Positions 22,386-53,400 of a DNA stretch of 64,000 nucleotides are shown here, in pieces. The translations under genes were made by a program, and so were the position numbers. This DNA comes from Ciona savignyi (Eukaryota; Chordata; Ascidiacea; Phlebobranchia; Cionidae): NCBI GenBank assembly GCA_000149265.1, contig CH002495.1, positions 627,848-691,847 on the forward strand, given 5' to 3'. Position 1 is the first letter of the stretch; each line of letters begins with the position of its first letter. Under the pieces are notes generated by a model. That model had not been told where the DNA came from. It ran no database searches and worked only from the letters and a program-made list of their open reading frames with translations.

Positions 22386-25300
22386 ATGAAAAGTCGCCAC
22401 TACTGGAGTTGAAGTTTTTATTGCACTTCAAGTAATTTACAGCTTTGTTTAGATTAAAGTTGTTGCTGATTAGGTAATGTTGTATCGAGTATACCTATAT
22501 AAGTAACCGGCTTGTAAAATCTGAGGTTTTATTGTCCATTGTCATGGCGTTAAGTATTTATTATTTCTGTTGGTACGTCAAATATGCAAAATTGTAAAGT
22601 CAAAATGAGGCTAATTTAAAATATTAAGAATTAGTTATTCAAACTTTATGCAAGGCCTTACTAATTCGAAAATTACAGTATTAACAAGTATAGTCCTTTC
22701 TTGTATCCCTACAAATGCGTATGAAGTAAGTGTGCCGAATATTCCATTGAAGTAAACGATATAATGAAAAATTATGGCCAAAAGAAAACTACCGAAATGG
22801 GGTTCTCGTTAAGTTGTAAAACCACCTAGCTCTCGAGTAAGACTCGTTTTATTTCGTTGCGTCAGCGGTTAATGAAACGGTTACCTCCGACGTTTTACTA
22901 AAATAACAGCAGGACAATCATTTCGGTGGTTTTTGCATAAGCACATTGATGGTATTAAAATACTTTTAACTAATATTACTTTCATTTGTGCTTTAACAAA
23001 AATCGCTATTTTTGTTTTATATGATAAACAACATGCAATATCAGGATTTTTATACTGGGCTAAGTTTTCGGGACAGGCAATACCTGTACCACTGTTCAAA
23101 AAACCATCAATATAGGAATCGGTTGGGATAGCGATTCGAATACGCTGTTTTCAAACATTTGAAGATTAATAAATGCGCTGGGTCTTTCCATTTAAGTTAA
23201 ATCAACTATTTAGCTTATTTATCAACCAAAACGTTTATGAACTTTTAGTCCATTCATACACTATTAAGCCTGCCTATTCACAAATCATTAGCGTGTATTT
23301 ATGAACTTTAAGTACACTTAAGAACTATTAGCCTATTCACCAAACATTGCCCATACATCAACCGGGTTATACCAGTTCAATAATGTTCAGAGTATCAAGG
23401 GATTCACATTCCTCAACTAAACTAATGAATTCCCGAACCTTAGTCAATTTATTCAATTCGCCCTATTTAACACGGGGAAAACTAAAGGAGGGAAACCGCA
23501 CACTAAAATAAAGATTGGAGCATAATAGTTAGTTTTAAAATGGTGTTGGAGTTCAGCGCTGGGTTGAAGTTAATTTTTACGGAAGTGTTAAAATTAGTTT
23601 ACACAGTTTTAGTGAGCAGTTTCCCTCCTTCCCTTTTAGCCTCCTTTTAGTGTTGCCCATTCTACACCGTTTAGTTGTCAGTCATGCAAACCAGGTTACA
23701 AATGCCAAATCGAATATCTCACCCTTCCTCTTGGTCGTGAATCATCTGGTTTCGTTTCTTGTCCCCGATCATATCCCAGAAAATGTAGAACTTAATATCT
23801 ATGTGGTTTATGCTGTGGACGGATTGGACTTGATAAAACCGAACTGGAGATAAATAAACAAACATTTTCTTTAGGGGCTGCTATGAAATTTGATCTTCTA
23901 GATTATACTACGCTTGTATGATCATTTACCCTAGTTTTATGACTGATTCTGCAAACTGGTTTCCGCTTGCTTGGTTTATCTTGATTATCTAGTTACATAT
24001 TTTACTGCTAACCTAAGCGTGTATGATTACTTTGATAGAGTTCTGTTACCGATTCAACTTGCACTTGTATTAATACTTCCAGATTTAATTCACCAATTAC
24101 CCTGCGTTGTATTATATACACACAACTACTAAGCTATGGCGGACCGCTGCTGCACACATTCGCTGCGTTTACGAGGCTAAAACACAAAACTCCGAAAGGC
24201 ACAACACCACCTACACCTCAGACATGGCCGTCAAACGCTATTTGGTCAGACTTGCCTTGAGGCTAGCGCTAGGCTGATGCGAGTCTGTTTAATTGCCACT
24301 ATTTTGCTGCGTTATGGCCTCAATTGAACCACTGAAGATGCTAAACAAGAGCTGGGAGAAACGCATTGCACCACGGAAAACAAGTAAGACATGGATTGCC
24401 TGCGCAGCGTGGGCCGATCTCATCTTTAATTTGACGTAAACAAATCGCTGATTCGACGTCGTAATGAGGTGCATTATTACCAACTGTACCAAACGCATTA
24501 GTGTTTGTCATCACGTTTACACCGGTGTTTATCAGACTATGCACTCTTGACATTTCCCTTAATTGTTTTATGCGAACGTGTTATATCGGAGCTAAATGTA
24601 TCGAGTTTTAGGTCACCGGTTTATCGCAGCCAATCGATTGGTATGCGCAAAGGGCACACAGGCAGTTGTATGTACAGTACACAGCAATGTGTGATTGAGA
24701 ATGCAGATCAGATCTCTATGCGGTGTGCCACCACAAATATGCACAGACCGCCTGTTTTCGTCGTAGCTATTTAAGCTACGTAGTTCGAATAATCTACGTA
24801 ATAAACAAACCGGTACAGAATTATTTTGGGTGCAAACTAATGGTCTTCTGCACGTCTTTTGATGGCGGGGTTTCTAATGACGGTTTTGGCTTGAGCAATT
24901 TTGTCACAGAGCCCTTCTCTATAAATATTGTTATGCAACTTTTTTTTATTTTTTAAATGTTTAAAAATCATGATGGGCTATGTTTCGAAATCATTATGGG
25001 CTCGTCAGTATGACATTTTTCGTAGAAATCGAACAGATAGCAGCTTGCTTCGTCCCCACAACCTTTCCACTGTCGTGTTGTTTTTCAGCTGTAAGAGGAG
25101 CAAGATTTACGCCGAATTATGATTTTATTCGATCTTCACCATTGCGTAGATGTGTCGCACGCGCCTAGAAACTTACTGGTTTAAAGCACGGAATATTTTA
25201 CTCCTAATTGTGTATCTATTTGGGGTAGCACGACTGCGTCACTACCACACGATAACAAAAAGAATTATTGTATGAACACGGTTACTGTAATTGGTTTATT

Positions 25301-25525
25301 CAAAGTCATACCGAAGAGAGAAGACATTTCGCAGCAATAGTTCCAGCACTCAGAATGTGTGCAACCGTTGTTTTAAATGTAAACTTTTTTTTCATTCCTT
25401 TTTCTTGTTGTTTTCATACGTGCAGATACCCAGGTAGCGTAAAGCACGCCTATTTATTAGATAACCAGTTGCCCAAAGTTGAGTTACTGGAGCTATAACA
25501 GGGTGGTAGATACGAGGACGGTGTG

Positions 25526-25804
25526 TGATAGGATATTTATGTTTATCCCCGTGAATGGAAAAACCAAGGGGGTAACACACGGGCAATCGTCATATCACCT
25601 CGCGCCCACCGTCGGGTTACCGGAGATATTGCAGTATGATTGTATATGATAGATACGTTCCTTCAATTTGGCAAAACTCATTCATTCGCTGGATTTAGGA
25701 AATATCCGTTGCCAAAGGACACAACCCACCTAGCGACCATTTTCGCATCTGCAACCTTCCGATTGAAAGGCGACGCCCTAAACTGCCAGACTAACCGGCC
25801 GGAC
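25526..25804 (-). mobile_element. SINE family 1, essentially full length
   Basis: Reading the minus strand: tRNA-like head (TCCGGCCGGTTAGTCTGGCA), B-box region (GCAGATGCGAAAATGG), then GGACATT-type middle and tail ending ATAAACATAAATATCCTATC. It lies just beyond the 3' end of POLR2B. Confidence 0.85.
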
Positions 25805-26028
25805 AAACCCATGAACCCACATACAGTTTTGGTCCAACCATAAGCTCACAAACTTCTTCCAATAATTGCTTAACACATGCGACTAGCCAGCGGCAGGTTT
25901 TGTAGCCATAACCTTTTGTCTGGCGGTGGGACGCGTTACCACGGAGCTAACCGACGAAACATGGACAATAATACGAATATCTTGTTTTAATCGGCGATAA
26001 AACGCTCGCGATCATTGTACACAATTGT

Positions 26029-26034
26029 TTTATT
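26029..26034 (-). terminator. Polyadenylation signal of POLR2B
   Basis: AATAAA on the minus strand, 87 bases downstream of the POLR2B stop codon. Confidence 0.7.
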
Positions 26035-26120
26035 AAAGAGTTCGTGGCACTTGCAGAAAGACTGATAATCGATGGTGGCAGTTTGTGGTGGCGCAGGTCT
26101 GGCGCTGTTACACAGGGGAT

Positions 26121-43486
<17,366 letters not shown>

Positions 43487-45018
43487 CTGAGCCTTTCGAT
43501 TTCCTCAGCCTCTATGGAAAATTAATCCACACAGAAATAGTATAAAATATGTGATCCTACAAAGACCACCTGGAAAATAAAGTACCCGTGAGCATGTTGT
43601 GGTACATAAAAACCACTTACACCTTGATTTAAGACAGGTAGGGATTTTGACCGGCCCACAGACTGTATCTAACCATACCCTGTAGTTAAGGTATTAAATA
43701 CTATTCATGTAATAATCTGGCCCACCAAGGACTTTATTTTCCCACACCTTGCCCGCCGACTAAAGAAGTTGCCCACCCCTAATTTAATAAGTTTACAAAC
43801 AATCAATGCAGTTATTGATGTGTGTTACAATTGGACAGTGTGTAGTTACTTTAATAAAAGGTAGACTACACAATACACATGTATGTTAAACGATTAAGAG
43901 TCTAAAATGGAAAATCTTGGGTTTGTGTGTATTGTTAAGCTAATTAATAATTAACAAAAACTGTTTTGGCTATATGTTAATCGGTACCTCTAAATACTAC
44001 AGGACCGCTTGGCGCGCATAAATCGCTTGGAGCGCTTGGATCGCGTGGAGCGCTTACTATACTTCGTAATTACAAAAGCCATGATAATAACGTTAGGGTT
44101 GGGGTTAAAGTTAGTTCTGGGGATGTGATTAGTGTTTGGGACAGGGTTAGAATTACTTTCCATAGCAATCTAAGTGATCCAAGCGGTCCTGTAGTATTTA
44201 GAGGCACCCTATGACCTATGTTAATCGCCGAAGAGTAATGATGCATAAATACTCCGTACCGGTATTTAATTTGCAATGTGTATGTTAATTATCATAATTC
44301 GAATGATACATGCCTTCTTATTACAGTCTTTATATTGGAGTACGACGTACTTAATACACACTCAAGACTTCTACAACACTTAACGATTAATCCAAATAGT
44401 GAATTCGTGATCTCTACTGTTGTGCTTTTGAACATAGAAATTGCACAACATGTTGTACAGAGGGCGCTGTATTTTATTTCGTAAAATGGGGCGCTGTATT
44501 ACCAGACACGTGAAAATTAAATTAGGAACGTTTCTTCTTTTTTGAATGATGTAAATTAAATTAACTATTGTCATGCGACCATAGCATCAACGAAGTTCAT
44601 TGTAATATACCCAAATATCACACTGCGCATTTTACAAATCTTAGTAAAATGTTCTTGTTGAACCTCATTTCTCCAAATGCTTGTCGATGTTTTTAAATTA
44701 GTAAAGCCGTTGCTTTGGCAACTAAATTGGAAAAGGAAAAGAAAAGCTCGCCACACGCTGCGGTTTACTTATGATTAAAAGACGTGAGTCTATAACAACA
44801 GTGAAATATCAATAGACACTTGATAGAATAAATGTTATTTTTTCATTGGAAACTAAACTTGAAAGTTATTTCAAAATTTACCTTAAGTTTTTGGAGTGGA
44901 CTTTGTGACTAAATTAGCCATCTTTGGAAATCACTATAGTCGCGGATTGAATATTCCCGATTTCCTTAAAGCAACGACGCCAAACGAATCAGTCGCAAAT
45001 TAGGCACAGATCTGTACG
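43487..45018. other. Intergenic region between POLR2B and the claudin gene
   Basis: Divergent promoters should lie here, since POLR2B runs left and the claudin runs right. TTTTCCATAG at 43511-43520 (minus strand) just upstream of the POLR2B ATG resembles a splice acceptor, so a 5' leader intron or spliced-leader addition is possible. The region holds the MITE-like element 43987-44204 and no coding exon that I can support. Confidence 0.4.
43987..44204. mobile_element. MITE-like element with 26-bp perfect terminal inverted repeats
   Basis: Termini CCTCTAAATACTACAGGACC... and its exact complement at the right end, both followed internally by GCTTGG. The interior has no frame; its GGGTT(G/A)GGGTTAAAGTTAG part is shared with 43285-43365 next to the smaller relative. 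Target duplication not clear. Confidence 0.8.
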
Positions 45019-47103
45019 ATGTCAGAAAACTTTAAACAGGTTGTCGGGGTGGTGTTTGGACTTGCAAGTACCTGCCTTCAGACTGCTGCACTGTTACGCG
45101 CTGATTGGCGAAACAGCGACCCTGGCGGTCCAGGGAAATCAATGTCGAAAAGTTGGACTCATATCGACGGTTTCTGGAAGGAGTGCATAGGGTAAGGAAT
45201 CTAAACTTAAGTAGGGAAATGGCGTTAATATATCTTTGTAACAGGCCTACCATAAGGTAGCGTGTTCGCTGTCCAGCAGTTGAGCTGTCCACTTTTGGCA
45301 GGACAGCTCGTAATAAACGTGTCCTGCACTGTCGTACACACATATATATATATGTGAGTTTTCTATATCCTAACCCCCTGGTGTAAATTTTTGTATATCT
45401 TAACCGCTTAATATACCAGCACCACCAACTCATCAATCGTGTGCTACCTGTCGGGGTACCGGAACCAGTAACTGATTTTTGTAGTGTATTTCGCGAAATT
45501 ATTTTTAATTTTCAGAGTGACTATTATTAAGTGTATTACCTATTCCAATTCCGTGTAATTATCCGGCAAGACAACTAAAACACGAGAATAGTAAGTTTTA
45601 AGGGCGCCCCATACCACCCATTGAGGTGACTTGCGACCAATTGACAAATTTCTCCTTCCCAGCTACACCACAGGGGAATGGCATTGTGACGGCTTTGGCG
45701 ATTTCTTCTTACGTTTCAGCACTTACTTGATCATGGGACGGATGTTGATGATTATCGCCATTGGATGCTCTGGCCTTGCAGTGTTCGTGGCTCTTGCAGG
45801 TGTTTTTTATAACTTTTGTCCAGACATGTTCTGCCGGTTAGTTTACTAGATTGCAACCAGTCGGTTGCTATGTTGTGTTATAAATTATATCGGCTTGAGA
45901 CACATGAACAATATTCTAGCATTGTGGCCAGATGGCTAAATAGACCGATACATGTAATCAAAAGCTAGAAAACTATAAATTCTTAAGCCTATTATAGGTT
46001 CGAAACTGGGCCCGGTAAAAAACGCATTGTTCGGCCGTCTTAATCGGTAAGAGTTTTAGCTAATGGTCGTGAGATCGAAACAAGCCGCTGGTTAGACACT
46101 GCAATAACTGCGGTAACCCAAAGATGGGCGCGAAGTAATCGGATAATAGCTATACAATAACTGTCTTTTCTCCTTCTCGGGATAAACATGAATCTATTGC
46201 TATTTTATTCAGAGCTAACTGGCCAAACGAACTAAAATAGTAAAAAAACACAATTCTGAATCAAACACGATACTTCAGGTATGAATTGCTCAACTGTACT
46301 ATCCGATGAACACCAAGTTAAGCGGCGAGTGTACAAGTTGTCGGTTCTGCTGTTTGTACTTTCGGCGATATCGGCAACCGTGATAACCCTGTGGTCGGCG
46401 ATACAAACTGCATCAGAGTTCCATATATGCGCACAACAGCAGCGGAATGGCCAGAAATTCAACAAGGGTCAATGTATGAGGTATATTCTTCAGGAATGTG
46501 GTATTTTAGTTTATTTTATTTTTGGTTTCCACGATGAAAACACAAAACAGGACCTCTGATTTAGACGTGGCCACTAAACCCACATAAAAAATGAAATAAA
46601 TAAATGTTTATAAAAAATTACACTAAGACAAAGGCCCGTGTTTTAACGACGGTGATTGTTTTGTACTTGCGGTGATTAAATTTACGGTCGGAAATTAAAA
46701 ACGGTTTTCGTGAAAAGCCCATCATGGATTCGAATCTTGGCCCGGTAAAAAAGTATAGGTAGGGGGCAGCTTATTAAAAAAATAACATTGGGGTTGGTTC
46801 TGCTTTTAAGATACGTGACAGAATTAGTTTATATACTCTAAATGAGCATTACCCCTCCCTTTTTTACTGTTACCCGTTACACTTAAGTATCACATACAAT
46901 CCTATCCTTCATACCGCTGTTCCAGGTTCGGGGAAGCACTGTACATTGCATTCGCCGCTACATCATTCTGCTACATAGCTGTTCTATGTGGTGCCTGTTC
47001 CTCGTCCAACTATCAAGATGATGATCCGACACTCAGACTTGGAAGCAGGCCTTATGTCCCGAACTTTTCAAAGTTCAACAAACCGGTCCAAGAGTACATT
47101 TAA
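45019..47103 (+). CDS. Claudin-like tight-junction membrane protein, complete
   Basis: Four GT-AG exons, 45019-45191, 45663-45799, 46279-46480 and 46926-47103, join in phase to 229 residues, the usual claudin length. Claudins are plasma-membrane proteins with four membrane segments that seal epithelial junctions. Seen here: a hydrophobic N-terminal segment (VVGVVFGLASTCL), then the first-loop signature W30, G51-F52-W53, C56 and C66 (W...GLW..C...C in the family, with Leu replaced by Phe). Hydrophobic segments follow around 80-104 (MLMIIAIGCSGLAVFVALA), 126-147 (LSVLLFVLSAISATVITLW) and 172-192. The tail has a basic/polar stretch ending QEYI, resembling a PDZ-binding end. It converges on PARN, whose stop is 302 bases away. 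The paralogue cannot be named; PMP22/EMP relatives are a less likely alternative. Confidence 0.92.
45918..46020 (+). mobile_element. SINE family 2 in a claudin intron
   Basis: TTGTGGCCAGATGGCTAAAT head, TATAGGTTCGAAACTGGGCC and CCCGGTAAAAAA end. Lies in intron 45800-46278, followed directly by a family-1-like fragment. Confidence 0.65.
46021..46195 (+). mobile_element. Diverged SINE family 1-like copy in a claudin intron
   Basis: GTGAGATCGAAACAAGCCGC (B box), CGCGAAGTAATCGGATAATAG and CTCGGGATAAACATGAATC follow the family order, but head and middle are altered. Confidence 0.5.
46665..46752 (+). mobile_element. SINE family 2 tail in a claudin intron
   Basis: AGCCCATCATGGATTCGAAT and TTGGCCCGGTAAAAAAG match the 3' half of family 2. 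Confidence 0.55.
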
Positions 47104-47376
47104 GTCGATCGAAATTCGGTGTTTAAAATTCATGCACACTTTACTACTATTTCCCGAAATTATGATAACGTCTTTACGTTGGATTAGCAAATCAAAATAT
47201 TTTGAGCCCAGTTCTCTTGTTTACCTGTATCCTACTGTTTTAAAGTAAGCAACTTGATTTTACATAGCTTTGCACGCATAATGCTTGAAAACTGTATAAT
47301 AACGTTAAACTAACTTCTAGACAGAAATACAATCTTTTCATGTGAGTGTGAGGTGTTTTTTTATAAATCGCCCTCG

Positions 47377-47382
47377 TTTATT
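47377..47382 (-). terminator. Polyadenylation signal of PARN
   Basis: AATAAA on the minus strand, 22 bases past the PARN stop codon, an unusually short 3' untranslated region if used. Confidence 0.65.
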
Positions 47383-47404
47383 TTCGTACAAAACTGCAAT
47401 ATTA

Positions 47405-50400
47405 TCACCAGTCGTCCGGGACCGCGAACCCCGTTGGTGCGTCTTTTATTTCGACCGCCATTTTGACGCTCGAGGTGAGTGGTTCGGTGGCAGTGTCCGG
47501 TGAGCCGCTGGGTGGCGATGGAGAGGCAGTGGAGCAGTCTTCTATCGAGCGCTGCTTTTTCACTGTCGGTTCGTCGCAGTCGTCGACGGTCGACGTCGGG
47601 GGCGACTCGACTTCTGATTGCGGACGCTTCCGTTGCGTCGGCGTAACGGACGCGTCTGACGGATCCGCTATTTTGGCGGCTTCAACAATGTTTATGAACG
47701 ATGGGGTAGCGGAGGTCGGGCGCAACGGGGGCGATTTTAGTCCGTTGGTGGCGGCGGGCAAACGTTGCGACGCATCCGACTGGTATTCCTTGTACGTGCG
47801 TAATCGGAAAGTGTCGTACGACCCGACTTTGATGAGATTCTTAACATTTTTGGTCTGTAAAATAAACGGATTATTGACATTAACCGGGTGCGTGGTCTAA
47901 AGGATAGGACCAGGGGCCTTATATGGCAGAAGTAGGGTTCAAACCTTACGCTGACAATATTTTTTAACACAAGGTAATAGCTCCGACTATCGGATTGAGC
48001 ATAAGATAATCTGCTAGTCAGTTGAGTCCTTGGGCAAGGCACTACGGTGGTGCAATCTGATTACCTTGTGATAAAGGGTGCAATCTGACCTTGTGATAAA
48101 TTATGCCGGGGTTTTCTCATTTACGGTATTAAACATAAATATTAGGTCAGACTCAAGGAACGGCAATAAAACACAAAAAATGTTAATAAAACATGAAAAA
48201 ATGTCATTAAACATAAAAAAAGGTCAATAAAACAGGAAAAAAAGTCAATAAAACATAAAAAAGTCAATAAAACATCAAAAAAGTTAATAAAACACAAAAA
48301 AAGTTAATTAAACATAAAAAAGATCAATAAAACACAAAATAGTCAAACTTGAGTAATAACGAACCTGGGTTTTGTTGTGCAGTCCCACCCAGCATTGAGT
48401 CTCGTTGATCCATGAAATGTGGATCTGCCCTACAGGAGTAAAGAGCTGACGGAGGTCGCTCGATTTCCATACTGAGGGGAACTCGACGTGAAACACGTGG
48501 TCCCGACTCGGCGTTAAATCGGGACCGGTCAGGTTGAGGTAAGGGATGTCGAAACTGCGCATCAGGAATACCTTGGGAAAACAACGCGTTAGAAATACTG
48601 TGGAATGGGACACTCATATGTAGGCTACTTAAGTAATTTGACCCAAATTAATCAACAGAAATTCCATTTGCTTCTCTAAAGGAAAATTGCTCCATAAAAC
48701 TAGGGAAACCAATTCTAGCCTGTCCTAAATATTATAATTTTTGTTCATTTTTGTTTAATAGGATATATTTATGTTTATCCCCGAGAAAGGGAAAACCAAG
48801 GGGGTTAACACATGGGCAATCGTCAGATTACTTCGCGCCCACTGTCGAGTTACCGGAGCTATTGCAGTGTGTTGCGTATGATTCACATCTCACATGTTTC
48901 TTCAATTTGGTAGAACCCTAGGTACAGGCAATATCCATTAAGTGTCTTGCCGAAGGACGGCTAGTTAGCGACCAGTTTCAAACCTTTAACCTTTCGGTTA
49001 AAAGGCGTCACACTAAACCACAAGACTAACTGGTCGGAATATTATAAATTTAGCAGTTTCTCTCCTTTCTTCCCTCTCATTTTAGTTTTCCTAACAAACC
49101 TTACCTTGTTGATATATGGTGAAACCAGTGAACGCAGAGATGAGAACGAAGCAAGTGATTTGCCAGAGTTGCTGGAGTTGTTGCTTTGGAATGACTTCAG
49201 GTAGTTGACCATTGCCAGGAATGCCGCACCTGTAGATGGTTGGTTTGAATTAATCTCTAATAAATTGCAATAAGTTAATGCACAGGGATGTGAGATAATC
49301 TTCAGGAAAACAACATGAAGCCAGAATAATAATTTTCATCTTTATGATCGACATTTCGAAAAGTGCTTATTCCATTTTTAACCAACAAGAAAGAGGCACT
49401 TTTTAAAATAACTAACATTGGTTCTCAACCCTTTTTTAGTGTAAGAGGCTACTTTGAAACTTTAAGTTTGTGAGAAGATTTATTGTGATGATCATTCCAT
49501 TGCACAATCTGTTCTATTCGTTATCAGATTTAATTAAGATATTATTTCTTAATACACATTCAGGCAATTTCAAGATACTAGCATCGCACAAAATACCTGT
49601 GATGTAGGCATCGTAGGCTGCCTCGTGTAAGTTGGAATCCTGGCTTTTTGTTGTCCCAACATTGTATTTGCCAGGCACCGCAATATCAGCAGGTTGGAAA
49701 GGGGGTTCTCTCAGCCGTGCGTTCATATCTCCCAGTGCGGTGGTGGTTAGTATGTCCTGCGGAAATTGTGGGGTTGTATGAAAATATAAAATCAATACAT
49801 TATAGGAAATTGGACATTGTAACATGGGAAAATTTGAATGTTATTTTTGAGATTTTTGATGTGATGATTGAACATGGAACATTTTCAATTGGGTTTTTCG
49901 AAGCTATTGCTTCCTTTAGTTTTAATGGACAACCGGCTAGCAAGGGACTAGTTCTAAACCTGCAAAACACATTCAAAGGAAAACAATGCGCAAAAAAACA
50001 CCCACCCTAAAGGAAAGCATTTGCAAAAAGCACACAATTTTCTACCAACCCAAAATGGCTGTAAAAAATTTTTTTTTTTTACAAAAAATGGCAAAAATAA
50101 CACATTTATATAAAATGGCCAAAAACACATTTTTAAAAAAATAGCAAAAAAACACATTTACAAAAATAGCAAAAAAACGCATTTACAACAAATGGCAAAA
50201 AACATATTTAACAAAAAATGGAAAAAACACAACACCAAAACAGAAAGCAAAGCTTAAAAACACATTTTCTCACCCACCCTAAAAGGAAGCATGCTTCCCA
50301 TTAGCTTGGTATCCAGGACTTTCGGGAAGACACAGCCGACCATCGATTTGAATTCTTCCAGAACATCAGGCAGTGGACAAACAAACTGCTGAATGGTGTA

Positions 50401-53400
50401 GATAATATCCAGCAACATATTGTGGCCGACTATCAGTTTCTCACATTGGCTTAATTTCTTGACCACTCTGAAATTAAAGGAGTCTCAATGAAAACTACAC
50501 AAAAGTTATTACATCACATATTTTTTTTTAACGTTTTTTAAAGGGACATTTAAAATATTATTTAGGATTATAACTAATAAAACCACAGCTGTTATACATG
50601 CTTTGTAATAAACTACAGAATTGTCAAAAATATATTAAAAAATATTATTTGCAATCTGAAGCCGATATTTTTAAGCAAATTATTGTTTATGCCATCGTCG
50701 CTTAAGAAAAATTTAAAAACGCGGAATTTTCAACAAAGCGGCTTCTCTTAACAAAAAAAAATTGAAAACTCTGTAATAAACCATAAAATTGTCAAAAATA
50801 TATTAAAATTTTATTATTTAATTTTTTATGTCATCGAAATTTTTTTCAACAAAACGGCTCCCATACTTGGCAAACCCGATGGCGGCTTCCAGATCGCTCT
50901 CTTCCCTGACCTTCGCTTGCAAACTCCTCTCCTTCTGCAAGGAGGCGCTGGCTCCACGAACGATGACGATGTGACGCTGGTGAGTCTGATCGTCGCTCCG
51001 AGATTCAATTAAGATCTTCCCGGGGAAGGCTCCGGGGATGTTTTCATACAAAATCTTCCTGCAATAAAGTTCTGGTGGTTTAGTTTATTTGGTTATCGCT
51101 CCTATAAAAACAGTAAAAAGGGGGATGCCACATACATAAATTTAAAAAAAGGCATTAAACACAAACAGACACCTCAACATTTTATTTAATATTATGAATT
51201 TTATGCGGCAATGAAAACGCATTACTATGCAGTTAAAACACACGCACGCCTGCACGCACACAGACCACATTATTCCACACGAAAAGAATGTGAAGGCATT
51301 ATTGGCATATGCTGAATGAGCAATCGCTAGATTACATTGCGCCACATTCACCGCCAGGTTGCGGGGTTACAGTGTGTCGTATCATACGACTTGTATGTGT
51401 TGGTGACATTGCTTTAATCTTATTTAATGTGCTCGAATTTATGCAACACAAATGAATTAAACAAACACACAAACAGATACCTCAAATAGCTGTTGCATGG
51501 ATCAAGCAGGAGTTCTGCATCCTCTGTATTCTCCAGGAAGTCCTTGATTTGTGCGATCACCTTCTCCGTGAACTCCTTCGTCTTTTGATCCGTGATGGGG
51601 GTGGAGGGACCCTTGGAGGCGGGGCTGCGACCAACCCCATCAAATTTGCCTGAGGGTGTTGATCGGATGATAAAATAGACGTCGATTTTTTCCGTTGTAA
51701 ACAAAAACTGGGGTGGCACCAAGACGGCATAAATTTATTTAGCTGTAACCAACTTTTAATTAGGCAAAAATTAGCGGACTAGCACAGTCGCTACGAATCG
51801 TTCCCTATTAGTGAATCAATATATATCTTTATATATGGGTGTTGATCGGATGTTTAGATACATAAGTACAGGGTGAGAGGTGGGTTCATAGTGATACAAC
51901 AAGACCAGGAATTGCTTGTATGACCTTAGATATTTCGTAAATGTCCAAAAAAACTTTTAATGTGCTTAGTGTTGCGCGTAAACATTACATAAAAAACAAA
52001 CAGGAATTTATTTTACACAATGTATTTAAATAGACAGTATTATCAAAAACAGACCTATGTGATAAGCATGGATTATGACATTATTAAAATCAGGTCTCTA
52101 TGGAAAGCACGAATTTTAGACAGCGAAATTATCAAAATCAGGTCTATATAGAAAACACAGATTTTAGATAGTCATTATCAAAATCAGGCCATTGATTTTA
52201 GGTGGTGTATGAAACCTTTATAATTTTACTAAATAATGATGAAAACTCTGTTGATAACCTGGTATAGTATAAATATTTTTTACTGAATAAAAGGTGGAAA
52301 ATATTTTAATAACCTGGTGATCTGTATGTGGATTGTCGATACGCTTGCTTTTCTTCCACAGCTGATCGGACGGCCGCCTCTTCATTTGGTCGGAGAAACG
52401 GGATTCCTTTCTTTATCGCTTTATTGAAGTCGAAATCTTGGGATGTGAGGAAATCAAGACTGGATGCTTGGCAGGAGAATATGCTGATTAGGAGAGTTGG
52501 GTTTATTTTACATGTATTTAGTATATTAATAGATTGACAATTTAAATCCACAACAAAGTGTTATTTACTTGTTTTAAAACACCTCAGGATATAAACGCAC
52601 AGTTTATTAGCTAAAGCATACTTATTTGTTGCGTATGTTGGGGTGGTACTAGTTTAAATAATGAGTCTACTATAATAAATGTTGGGCTTGTGATGTTAAA
52701 TATATGATCGCAGACGAAGCGAAGAAACGCGAACAAGGGGGCGACACCACGGTGACAACGACATATCGGACACCCGCAGGCTTTCCCCAAGCATCACCAG
52801 CAGGCTTCCCTTAGATGGATCCCACAGCATATGAAGTTCCATCATAATTATTACGACTATGAAACACTGTGCCCTCGATTTACACGGTTATTCATCGTTT
52901 TATCCGAAAAAAAAGTATACTTTTTCTATTTGTATATTGCTATATTTGAAAAACAAGATGTTAAATGCTGTAAAATAGAAATGGNNNNNNNNNNNNNNNN
53001 NNNNNNNNNNNNNNNNNNNNNNNNNNNNNNNNNNNNNNNNNNNNNNNNNNNNNNNNNNNNNNNNNNNNNNNNNNNNNNNNNNNNACTAATACTGTATCTA
53101 AGGAAGATGATGTAATATGTACTGACAGCATGATTAAAGATTTCTAACAATGAAAACTTGAGATGTCACCAGCTATTGATTTAAACGATATAACTGAAGA
53201 TATTTAAAACTTGAACTCCAAAAATTCATCTAAAAAAAAAAAATTTTTATGGACTACTAGTGCGTTTATATAAAGCATTTCTAAGGTAAGTAGTAAGTTC
53301 TGCAAGTTTTGCTGCGTGTTGGTTCAGGAAATGTCCGCTAATCGCCTTGATTAATGACACAACCTAATATTTACTAAAAGGTTTTGATTCAACCACCTTT

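Larger units (their letters stand above)
21226..25525. other. No gene recognised; upstream side of the bZIP gene
   Basis: Should contain the bZIP gene's 5' exon(s) and promoter if the gene is complete, but I could not identify them. Contents seen: a 29-bp tandem repeat (21806-21921), family-2 SINE pieces (22275-22385) and a more G+C-rich stretch at about 24150-24560 with two overlapping minus-strand frames and no recognisable homology. Confidence 0.4.

Noticed and set aside
24289-24553. Two overlapping minus-strand frames as the bZIP 5' exon
   Set aside because: No donor in the phase needed for the acceptor at 21225 could be justified, and neither frame resembles an XBP1 N-terminus. Left as an open question.
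47880-47955. A genuine tRNA gene
   Set aside because: A and B boxes and a T-stem are present, but the acceptor stem does not pair convincingly and SINE tail blocks follow.
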